A stretch of DNA of 64,000 bases, taken from assembly GCA_947652605.1 (NCBI GenBank), contig OX393578.1, positions 55,187,415 to 55,251,414 of the forward strand. The letters run 5' to 3'. This stretch comes from Elmis aenea (lineage: Eukaryota; Arthropoda; Insecta; Coleoptera; Elmidae). The notes under the pieces are model-generated. The model did not search any database, was not told the origin of the DNA, and saw only the letters and a program-made list of their open reading frames with translations. A program made the position numbers and the translations under genes. Positions 37,694-48,206 of the stretch are shown here, in pieces; within the stretch, counting starts at the first letter, position 1, and each line of letters starts with the position of its first letter.

Positions 37694-37701
37694 TTTATAA
37701 G
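37694..37701 (+). repeat. Right 8-bp target duplication of nested hAT element
   Basis: TTTATAAG, identical to 37227-37234. Confidence 0.93.
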
Positions 37702-37799
37702 CTATTTTGCTTTGAATTATCAGGGTACACAAAAATAAAACTGTAAAAGTATTTTGAAGATATTAACTTTGTCATGTAGACCGGGCTTCTTTGCGCCAT
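37695..37799 (-). other. Short open frame in outer hAT, 34 codons, function unknown
   Basis: On the minus strand an ATG (37797-37799) opens 34 codons beginning MAQRSPVYMTK and ending at a TAA created within the nested element's target duplication. Just upstream is a pyrimidine run ending in TTTTAG, which could equally be a splice acceptor, so the ATG need not be a start. It is in a different frame from the dimerisation-domain relic. I recognise no domain. It may be a leftover of the transposase gene upstream of the C-terminal exon, or a chance frame. Support is weak. Confidence 0.2.
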
Positions 37800-37949
37800 A
37801 CTAAAAGAGAAAAATTATTTTGAAATAAAAATAAAGTTTTTCCATAATTTACTGTTAGTAAAGATATTTTAAGTATAAAATTCTGATAAGTTATGATAGT
37901 ATTACAAAGATCTTAGCACAAAATAAACAAAAATAACACTTTTTTAAAA
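37800..37949. other. A/T-rich interior of outer hAT, nothing recognised
   Basis: About 150 bp of A/T-rich sequence between the short open frame and the right CCCGGG cluster. No repeat, motif or coding similarity is seen in it. On the minus strand its end supplies the pyrimidine-rich tract before 37799. Confidence 0.6.
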
Positions 37950-38047
37950 TCCCGGGAATTCCCGGGACAAAAAGCATTTCCCGGGAAATATAAAATAGCT
38001 TAAAATGGACCGGGATCCCGGGATCCCGGGATCCCGGGATCCCGGGA
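37950..38047. repeat. Right CCCGGG subterminal repeat cluster
   Basis: CCCGGG cores at about 37951, 37961 and 37980, followed by a tandem run of the 8-mer ATCCCGGG at about 38010-38046 (four to five copies). The 37948-37974 part is the inverted partner of 36789-36816. The tandem run has no equal-length counterpart on the left, so it has probably expanded by slippage. Confidence 0.87.
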
Positions 38048-38048
38048 A

Positions 38049-38058
38049 AGAAACCCTA
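38049..38058 (-). repeat. Right terminal inverted repeat of outer hAT
   Basis: AGAAACCCTA, perfect inverted partner of 36734-36743. Confidence 0.93.
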
Positions 38059-38066
38059 ATATGTAT
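38059..38066 (+). repeat. Right 8-bp target site duplication of outer hAT element
   Basis: ATATGTAT, identical to 36726-36733. The satellite monomer continues in phase from here (TAACTAAAGC). Confidence 0.95.
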
Positions 38067-40756
38067 TAACTAAAGCACGGTATTTTTAGGAAATTATTAA
38101 AAATTAAAACCAGCTCTTTGAAAGACATATGCAAAACAATTGTATTCATGTAAAAAGGCGATGGATAAACTGTTCCTTTGATATACAAATCAATAATTAA
38201 AATTGTTCAGAAATAGTCGCTCAAGGAACATATGTATTAACTAAAGCACGGTATTTTTAGGAAATTATTAAAAATTAAAACCAGCTCATTGAAAGACATA
38301 TGCAAAACAATTGTATTCATGTAAAGAGGCGATGGATAAACTGTTCCTGTGATATACAAATCAATAATTAAAATTGTTTAGAAATAGTCGCTCAAGGAAC
38401 ATATGTATTAACTAAAGCACGGTATTTTTAGGAAATCATTAAAAATTAAAACCAGCTCATTGAAAGACATATGCAAAACAATTGTATTCATGTAAAGAGG
38501 CGATGGATAAACTGTTTCTGTGATATAAAAATCAATAATTAAAATTGTTTCGAAATAGTCGCTCAAGGAACATATGTATTAACTAAAGCACGGTATTTTT
38601 AGGAAATTATTAAAAATTAAAACCAGCTCATTGAAAGACATATGCAAAACAATTGTATTCATGTAAAGAGGCGATGGACAAACTGTTTCTGTGATATACA
38701 AATCAATAATTGAAATTGTTTCGAAATAGTCGCTTAAGGAACATATGTATTAACTAAAGCACGGTATTTTTAGGAAATTATTAAAAATTAAAACCAGCTC
38801 TTTAAAAGACACATGCAAAACAATTGTATTCATGTAAAGAGGCGATGGATAAACTGTTTCTGTGATATACAAATCAATAATTAAAATTGTTCAGAAATAG
38901 TCGCTTAAGGAACATATGTATTAACTAAAGCACGGTATTTTTAGAAAATTATTAAAAATCAAAACCAGCTCATTGAAAGACATATGCAAAACAATTGTAT
39001 TCATTTAAAGAGGCGATGGATAAACTGTTTCTGTGATATAAAAATCAATAATTAAAATTGTTTCGAAATAGTCGCTCAAGGAACATATGTATTAACTAAA
39101 GCACGGTATTTTTAGGAAATTATTAAAAATTAAAACCAGCTCTTTGAAAGACATATGCAAAACAATTGTATTCATGTAAAGAGGTGATGGATAAACTGTT
39201 TCTGTGATATAAAAATCAATAATTAAAATGGTTTCGAAATAGTCGCTCAAGGAACATATGTATTAACTAAAGCACGGTATTTTTAGGAAATTATTAAAAA
39301 TTAAAACCAGCTCATTGAAAGACATATGCAAAACAATTGTATTCATGTAAAGAGGCGATGGATAAACTGTTTCTGTGATATAAAAATCAATAATTAAAAT
39401 TGTTTCGAAATAGTCGCTCAAGGAACATATGTATTAACTAAAGCACGGTATTTTTAGGAAATTATTAAAAATTAAAACCAGCTCATTGAAAGACATATGC
39501 AAAACAATTGTATTCATGTAAAGAGGCGATGGATAAACTGTTCCTGTGATATACAAATCAATAATTAAAATTGTTCAGAAATAGTCGCTCAAGGAACATA
39601 TGTATTAACTAAAGCACGGTATTTTTAGGAAATTATTAAAAATTAAAACCAGCTCATTGAAAGACATATGCAAAACAATTGTATTCATGTAAAGAGGCGA
39701 TGGATAAACTGTTCCTGTGATATACAAATCAATAATTAAAATTGTTACGAAATAGTCGCTCAAGGAACATATGTATTAACTAAAGCACGGTATTTTTGGG
39801 AAATTATTAAAAATTAAAACCAGCTCATTGAAAGACATATGCAAAACAATTGTATTCATGTTAAGAGGCGATGGATAAACTGTTCCTGTGATATACAAAT
39901 CAATAATTAAAATTGGTACGAAATAGTCGCTCAAGGAACATATGTATTAACTAAAGCACGGTATTTTTAGGAAATCATTAAAAATTAAAACCAGCTCTTT
40001 GAAAGACATATGCAAAACAATTGTATTCATGTAAAAAGGCGATGGATAAACTGTTCCTTTGATATACAAATCAATAATTAAAATTGTTCAGAAATAGTCG
40101 CTCAAGGAACATATGTATTAACTAAAGCACGGTATTATTAGGAAATTATTAAAAATTAAAACCAGCTCATTGAAAGACATATGCAAAACAATTGTATTCA
40201 TGTAAAAAAGCGATGGATAAACTGTTCCAGTGATATACAAATCAATAATTAAAATTGTTTCGAAATAGTCGCTCAAGGAACATATGTATTAACTAAAGCA
40301 CGGTATTTTTAGGAAATTATTAAAAATTAAAACCAGCTCTTTAAAAGACATATGCAAAACAATTGTATTCATGTAAAGAGGCGATGGATAAACTGTTTCT
40401 GTGATATACAAATCAATAATTAAAATTGTTCAGAAATAGTCGCTCAAAGAACATATGTATTAACTAAAGCACGGTATTTTTAGGAAATTATTAAAAATTA
40501 AAACCAGCTCTTTAAAAGACATATGCAAAACAATTGTATTCATGTAAAGAGGCGATGGATAAACTCTTCCTGTGATATACAAATCAATAATTAAAACTGT
40601 TTTAAAATAGTCGTTTAAGGAACATATGTATTAACTAAAGCACGGTATTTTTAGGAAATCATTAAAAATTAAAACCAGCTCATTAAAAGACATATGCAAA
40701 ACAATTGTATTCATGTAAAGAGGCGATGGACAAACTGTTTCTGTGATATACAAATC
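38059..40756 (+). repeat. 171-bp satellite between transposon and gap (about 16 monomers)
   Basis: Continuation of the array with a one-to-one correspondence to 21343 up to about 23.6 kb at an offset of 16716/16717 bp (GACAAAC 21957 to 38673, ACACATGC near 22092 to near 38809, GTTAAGAGG 23141 to 39858). The last monomers before the gap (40.33-40.75 kb) depart from that copy: they carry CTCTTTAAAAG twice, TTTTAAAAT with GTCGTTTAAGG, and another GACAAAC at 40725. Confidence 0.93.
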
Positions 40757-40956
40757 NNNNNNNNNNNNNNNNNNNNNNNNNNNNNNNNNNNNNNNNNNNN
40801 NNNNNNNNNNNNNNNNNNNNNNNNNNNNNNNNNNNNNNNNNNNNNNNNNNNNNNNNNNNNNNNNNNNNNNNNNNNNNNNNNNNNNNNNNNNNNNNNNNNN
40901 NNNNNNNNNNNNNNNNNNNNNNNNNNNNNNNNNNNNNNNNNNNNNNNNNNNNNNNN
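40757..40956. other. Assembly gap, 200 N
   Basis: Exactly 200 unknown bases. The left flank ends at monomer position 82 and the right flank resumes at position 113, so an in-phase gap would be 30 or 201 bp. 200 is a common fixed filler for gaps of unknown size, so the true length may be far larger. The variant composition changes across it. Confidence 0.97.
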
Positions 40957-43900
40957 CAAGGAACATATGTATTAACTAAAGCACGGTATTTTTAGGAAAT
41001 TATTAAAAATTAAAACCAGCTCATTGAAAGACATATGCAAAACAATTGTATTCATGTAAAGAGGCGATGGATAAACTGTTCCTTTGATATACAAATCTAT
41101 AATTAAAATTGTTTCGAAATAGTCGCTCAAGGAACATATGTATTAACTAAAGCACGGTATTTTTAGGAAATTATTAAAAATTAAAACCAGCTCTTTGAAA
41201 GACATATGCAAAACAATTGTATTCATGTAAAGAGGCGATGGATAAACTGTTCCTGTGATATACAAATCAATAATTAAAATTGTTTAGAAATAGTCGCTCA
41301 AGGAACATATGTATTAACTAAAGCACGGTATTTTTAGGAAATCATTAAAAATTAAAACCAGCTCATTGAAAGACATATGCAAAACAATTGTATTCATGTA
41401 AAGAGGCGATGGATAAACTGTTTCTGTGATATACCAATCAATAATTAAAATTGTTTCGAAATAGTCGCTCAAGGAACATATGTATTAACTAAAGCACGGT
41501 ATTTTTAGGAAATTATTAAAAATTAAAACCAGCTCATTGAAAGACATATGCAAAACAATTGTATTCATGTAAAGAGGCGATGGATAAACTGTTCCTGTGA
41601 TATACCAATCAATAATTAAAATTGTTTAGAAATAGTCGCTCAAGGAACATATGTATTAACTAAAGCACGGTATTTTTAGGAAATTATTAAAAATTAAAAC
41701 CAGCTCATTGAAAGACATATGCAAAACAATTGTATTCATGTAAAGAGGCGATGGATAAACTGTTTCTGTGATATAAAAATCAATAATTAAAATTGTTTCG
41801 AAATAGTCGCTCAAGGAACATATGTATTAACTAAAGCACGGTATTTTTAGGAAATTATTAAAAATTAAAACCAGCTTATTGAAAGACATATGCAAAACAA
41901 TTGTATTCATGTAAAGAGGCGATGGATAAACTGTTCCTGTGATATACCAATCAATAATTAAAATTGTTTAGAAATAGTCGCTCAAGGAACATATGTATTA
42001 ACTAAAGCATGGTATTTTTAGGAAATTATTAAAAATTAAAACCAGCTCATTGAAAGACATATGCAAAACAATTGTATTCATGTAAAGAGACGATGGATAA
42101 ACTGTTCCTGTGATATACAAATCAATAATTAAAATTGTTCAGAAATAGTCGCTCAAGGAACATATGTATTAACTAAAGCACGGTATTTTTAGGAAATTAT
42201 TAAAAATTAAAACCAGCTCATTGAAAGACATATGCAAAACAATTGTATTCATGTAAAGAGGCGATGGATAAACTGTTTCTGTGATATAAAAATCAATAAT
42301 TAAAATTGTTTCGAAATAGTCGCTCAAGGAACATATGTATTAACTAAAGCACGGTATTTTTAGGAAATTATTAAAAATTAAAACCAGCTCATTGAAAGAC
42401 ATATGCAAAACAATTGTATTCATGTAAAGAGGCGATGGATAAACTGTTACTGTGATATACAAATCAATAATTAAAATTGTTTAGAAATAGTCGCTCAAGG
42501 AACATATGTATTAACTAAAGCACGGTATTTTTAGGAAATTATTAAAAATTAAAACCAGCTCATTGAAAGACATATGCAAAACAATTGTATTCATGTAAAG
42601 AGGCGATGGATAAACTGTTCCTGTGATATACAAATCAATAATTGAAATTGTTTCGAAATAGTCGCTCAAGGAACATATGTATTAACTAAAGCACGGTATT
42701 TTTAGGAAATTATTAAAAATTAAAACCAGCTCATTGAAAGACATATGCAAAACAATTGTATTCATGTAAAGAGGCGATGGATAAACTGTTCCTGTGATAT
42801 ACAAATCAATAATTAAAATTGTTTTAAAATAGTCGCTCAAGGAACATATGTATTAACTAAAGCACGGTATTTTTAGGAAATTATTAAAAATTAAAACCAG
42901 CTCATTGAAAGACATATGCAAAACAATTGTATTCATGTAAAGAGGCGATGGATAAACTGTTCCTGTAATATACCAATCAATAATTAAAATTGTTTAGAAA
43001 TAGTCGCTCAAGGAACATATGTATTAACTAAAGCACGGTATTTTTAGGAAATTATTAAAAATTAAAACCAGCTCATTGAAAGACATATGCAAAACAATTG
43101 TATTTATGTAAAGAGGCGATGGATAAACTGTTCCTGTGATATACCAATCAATAATTAAAATTGTTTAGAAATAGTCGCTCAAGGAACATATGTATTAACT
43201 AAAGCACGGTATTTTTAGGAAATTATTAAAAATTAAAACCAGCTCATTAAAAGACATATGCAAAACAATTGTATTCATGTAAAGAGGCGATGGATAAACT
43301 GTTTCTGTGATATACAAATCAATAATTAAAATTGTTCAGAAATAGTCGCTCAAGGAACATATGTATTAACTAAAGCACGGTATTTTTAGGAAATTATTAA
43401 AAATTAAAACCAGCTCATTGAAAGACATATGCAAAACAATTGTATTCATGTAAAGAGGCGATGGATAAACTGTTCCTGTGATATACAAATCAATAATTAA
43501 AATTGTTCAGAAATAGTCGCTCAAGGAACATATGTATTAACTAAAGCACGGTATTTTTAGGAAACTATTAAAAATTAAAACCAGCTCATTGAAAGACATA
43601 TGCAAAACAATTGTATTCATGTAAAGAGGCGATGGATAAACTGTTCCTGTGATATACAAATCAATAATTAAAATTGTTCAGAAATAATCGCTCAAGGAAC
43701 ATATGTATTAACTAAAGCACGGTATTTTTAGGAAATTATTAAAAATTAAAACCAGCTCATTGAAAGACATATGCAAAACAATTGTATTCATGTAAAGAGG
43801 CGATGGATAAACTGTTCCTGTGATATACCAATCAATAATTAAAATTGTTTAGAAATAGTCGCTCAAGGAACATATGTATTAACTAAAGCACGGTATTTTT

Positions 43901-44606
43901 AGGAAATTATTAAAAATTAAAACCAGCTCATTGAAAGACATATGCAAAACAATTGTATTCATGTAAAGAGGCGATGGATAAACTGTTTCTGTGATATAAA
44001 AATCAATAATTAAAATTGTTTCGAAATAGTCGCTCAAGGAACATATGTATTAACTAAAGCACGGTATTTTTAGGAAATTATTAAAAATTAAAACCAGCTC
44101 ATTGAAAGACATATGCAAAACAATTGTATTCATGTAAAGAGGCGATGGATAAACTGTTCCTGTGATATACCAATCAATAATTAAAATTGTTTAGAAATAG
44201 TCGCTCAAGGAACATATGTATTAACTAAAGCACGGTATTTTTAGGAAATTATTAAAAATTAAAACCAGCTCATTGAAAGACATATGCAAAACAATTGTAT
44301 TCATGTAAAGAGGCGATGGATAAACTGTTCCTGTGATATACAAATCAATAATTAAAATTGTTTTAAAATAGTCGCTCAAGGAACATATGTATTAACTAAA
44401 GCACGGTATTTTTAGGAAATTATTAAAAATTAAAACCAGCTCATTGAAAGACATATGCAAAACAATTGTATTCATGTAAACAGGCGATGGATAAACTGTT
44501 CCTGTGATATACAAATCAATAATTAAAATTGTTTTAAAATAGTCGCTCTAGGAACATATGTATTAACTAAAGCACGTTATTTTTAGGAAATTATTAAAAA
44601 TTAAAA
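40957..44606 (+). repeat. Satellite block right of the gap
   Basis: About 21 monomers. From 41016 this block matches the end of the window (from 62242) at 21226 bp. Markers are GTTCCTTTG with AAATCTATAATT (41081), CCAGCTTATTG near 41874, GCATGG near 42008, GAGACGATGG (42087) and CTGTTACTG near 42444. Beyond about 42.7 kb the partner lies outside the window. Confidence 0.85.
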
Positions 44607-47600
44607 CCAGCTCATTGAAAGACATATGCAAAACAATTGTATTCATGTAAAGAGGCGATGGATAAACTGTTCCTGTGATATACAAATCAATAATTGAAAT
44701 TGTTTCGAAATAGTCGCTCAAGGAACATATGTATTAACTAAAGCACGGTATTTTTAGGAAATTATTAAAAATTAAAACCAGCTCATTGAAAGACATATGC
44801 AAAACAATTGTATTCATGTAAAGAGGCGATGGATAAACTGTTCCTGTGATATACAAATCTATAATTAAAATTGTTTCGAAATAGTCGCTCAAGGAACATA
44901 TGTATTAACTAAAGCACGGTATTTTTAGGAAATTATTAAAAATTAAAACCAGCTCATTAAAAGACATATGCAAAACAATTGTATTCATGTAAAGAGGCGA
45001 TGGATAAACTGTTCCTGTGATATACAAATCAATAATTGAAATTGTTTCGAAATAGTCGCTCAAGGAACATATGTATTAACTAAAGCACGGTATTTTTAGG
45101 AAATTATTAAAAATTAAAACCAGCTCTTTGAAAGACATATGCAAAACAATTGTATTCATGTAAAGAGGCGATGGATAAACTGTTCCTGTGATATACAAAT
45201 CAATAATTAAAATTGTTCAGAAATAGTCGCTCAAGGAACATATGTATTAACTAAAGCATGGTATTTTTAGGAAATTATTAAAAATTAAAACCAGCTCATT
45301 GAAAGACATATGCAAAACAATTGTATTTATGTAAAGAAGCGATGGATAAACTGTTCCTGTGATATACAAATCTATAATTAAAATTGTTTCGAAATAGTCG
45401 CTCAAGGAACATATGTATTAACTAAAGCACGGTATTTTTAGGAAATTATTAAAAATTAAAACCAGCTCATTGAAAGACATATGCAAAACAATTGTATTTA
45501 TGTAAAGAAGCGATGGATAAACTGTTCCTGTGATATACAAATCTATAATTAAAATTGTTTCGAAATAGTCGCTCAAGGAACATATGTATTAACTAAAGCA
45601 CGGTATTTTTAGGAAATTATTAAAAATTAAAACCAGCTCATTAAAAGACATATGCAAAACAATTGTATTCATGTAAAGAGGCGATGGATAAACTGTTCCT
45701 GTGATATACAAATCAATAATTAAAATTGTTTCAAAATAGTCGCTCAGGGAACATATGTATTAACTAAAGCACGGTATTTTTAGGAAATTATTAAAAATTA
45801 AAACCAGCTCATTGAAAGACATATGCAAAACAATTGTATTCATGTAAAGAAGCGATGGATAAACTGTTCCTGTGATATGCAAATCAATAATTAAAATTGT
45901 TTAGAAATAGTCGCTCAAGGAACATATGTATTAACTAAAGCACGGTATTTTTAGGAAATTATTAAAAATTAAAACCAGCTCATTGAAAGACATATGCAAA
46001 ACAATTGTATTCATGTAAAGAGGCGATGGATAAACTGTTTCTGTGATATACCAATCAATAATTAAAATTGTTTCGAAATAGTCGCTCATGGAACATATGT
46101 ATTAACTAAAGCACGGTATTTTTAGGAAATTATTAAAAATTAAAACCAGCTCATTGAAAGACATATGCAAAACAATTGTATTCATGTAAAGAGGCGATGG
46201 ATAAACTGTTCCTGTGATATACAAATTAATATTTAAAATTGTTTAGAAATAGTCGCTCAAGGAACATATTATGTATTAACTAAAGCACGGTATTTTTAGG
46301 AAATTATTAAAAATTAAAACCAGCTCATTGAAAGACATATGCAAAACAATTGTATTCATGTAAAGAGGCGATGGATAAACTGTTTCTGTGATATAAAAAT
46401 CAATAATTAAAATTGTTTCGAAATAGTCGCTCAAGGAACATATGTATTAACTAAAGCACGGTATTTTTAGGAAATTATTAAAAATTAAAACCAGCTCATT
46501 GAAAGACATATGCAAAACAATTGTATTCATGTAAAGAGGCGATGGATAAACTGTTCCTGTGATATACAAATCAATAATTAAAATTGTTTCAAAATAGTCG
46601 CTCAAGGAACATATGTATTAACTAAAGCACGGTATTTTTAGGAAATTATTAAAAATTAAAACCAGCTCATTGAAAGACATATGCAAAACAATTGTATTCA
46701 TGTAAAGAGGCGATGGATAAACTGTTCCTGTGATATACCAATCAATAATTAAAATTGTTCAGAAATAGTCGCTCAAGGAACATATGTATTAACTAAAGCA
46801 CGGTATTTTTAGGAAATTATTAAAAATTAAAACCAGCTCATTGAAAGACATATGCAAAACAATTGTATTCATGTAAAGAGGCGATAGATAAACTGTTCCT
46901 GTGATATACAAATCAATAATTAAAATTGTTCAGAAATAGTCGCTCAAGGAACATATGTATTAACTAAAGCACGGTATTTTTAGGAAATTATTAAAAATTA
47001 AAACCAGCTCATTGAAAGACATATGCAAAACAATTGTATTCATGTAAAGAGGCGATGGATAAACTGTTTCTGTGATATAAAAATCAATAATTAAAATTGT
47101 TTCGAAATAGTCGCTCAAGGAACATATGTATTAACTAAAGCACGGTATTTTTAGGAAATTATTAAAAATTAAGACCAGCTCATTGAAAGACATATGCAAA
47201 ACAATTGTATTCATGTAAAGAGGCGATGGATAAACTGTTCCTGTGATATACAAATCAATAATTAAAATTGTTTCAAAATAGTCGCTCAAGGAACATATTA
47301 TGTATTAACTAAAGCACGGTATTTTTAGGAAATTATTAAAAATTAAAACCAGCTCATTGAAAGACATAATATGCAAAACAATTGTATTCATGTAAAGAGG
47401 CGATGGATAAACTGTTTCTGTGATATAAAAATCAATAATTAAAATTGTTTCGAAATAGTCGCTCAAGGAACATATGTATTAACTAAAGCACCGTATTTTT
47501 AGGAAATTATTAAAAATTAAAACCAGCTCATTGAAAGACATATGCAAAACAATTGTATTCATGTAAAGAGGCGATGGATAAACTGTTCCTGTGATATACA

Positions 47601-48206
47601 AATCAATAATTAAAATTGTTTCAAAATAGTCGCTCAAGGAACATATGTATTAACTAAAGCACGGTATTTTTAGGAAATTATTAAAAATTAAAACCAGCTC
47701 ATTGAAAGACATATGCAAAACAATTGTATTCATGTAAAGAGGCGATGGATAAACTGTTCCTGTGATATACCAATCAATAATTAAAATTGTTCAGAAATAG
47801 TCGCTCAAGGAACATATGTATTAACTAAAGCACGGTATTTTTAGGAAATTATTAAAAATTAAAACCAGCTCATTGAAAGACATATGCAAAACAATTGTAT
47901 TCATGTAAAGAGGCGATAGATAAACTGTTCCTGTGATATACAAATCAATAATTAAAATTGTTCAGAAATAGTCGCTCAAGGAACATATGTATTAACTAAA
48001 GCACGGTATTTTTAGGAAATTATTAAAAATTAAAACCAGCTCATTGAAAGACATATGCAAAACAATTGTATTCATGTAAAGAGGCGATGGATAAACTGTT
48101 TCTGTGATATAAAAATCAATAATTAAAATTGTTTCGAAATAGTCGCTCAAGGAACATATGTATTAACTAAAGCACGGTATTTTTAGGAAATTATTAAAAA
48201 TTAAAA
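44607..48206 (+). repeat. 21-monomer higher-order repeat, copy 1 (3600 bp)
   Basis: 21 x 171 + 9. The nine extra bases are three separate 3-bp insertions: CATATTATG at about 46267 and 47296, and CATAATATG at about 47366. The monomer order is distinctive: TGAAATTG, ATCTATAATT, CATTAAAAG, GCATGG, two TTTATGTAAAGAAGCG units, CTCAGGGAAC, GATATGCAAATC, CTCATGGAAC, TTAATATTTAAAATTG. The same order begins again at 48207. Confidence 0.92.

Larger units (their letters stand above)
36734..38058. mobile_element. hAT-superfamily transposon, 1325 bp, defective, inserted in the satellite
   Basis: Cut-and-paste DNA transposon relic. Its ends are TAGGGTTTCT and AGAAACCCTA, a perfect 10-bp inverted repeat, flanked by a perfect 8-bp duplication. 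TAGGG/CAGGG-type ends with 8-bp duplications define hAT. Subterminal CCCGGG-rich repeats lie inside both ends and would be candidate transposase-binding sites. The interior is A/T rich and holds only the 3' part of a transposase gene on the minus strand, so it cannot move itself. Removing a nested 459-bp element and its 8-bp duplication leaves about 858 bp, far shorter than the 2.5-4 kb usual for autonomous hAT elements. This suggests an internally deleted derivative mobilised in trans. Base composition breaks sharply from the surrounding satellite. Confidence 0.95.

Noticed and set aside
36734..38058. piggyBac, Tc1/mariner or LTR element as the identity of the insertion
   Set aside because: The target duplication is 8 bp, not TTAA or TA. 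The ends are TAGGG-type inverted repeats with no long terminal repeats, and the coding relic is of hAT type.
40631..40979. Open frames of 78-111 codons around 40.6-41.0 kb
   Set aside because: They exist only because the 200 N are translated as unknown residues. The flanks are ordinary satellite with stops in every frame.
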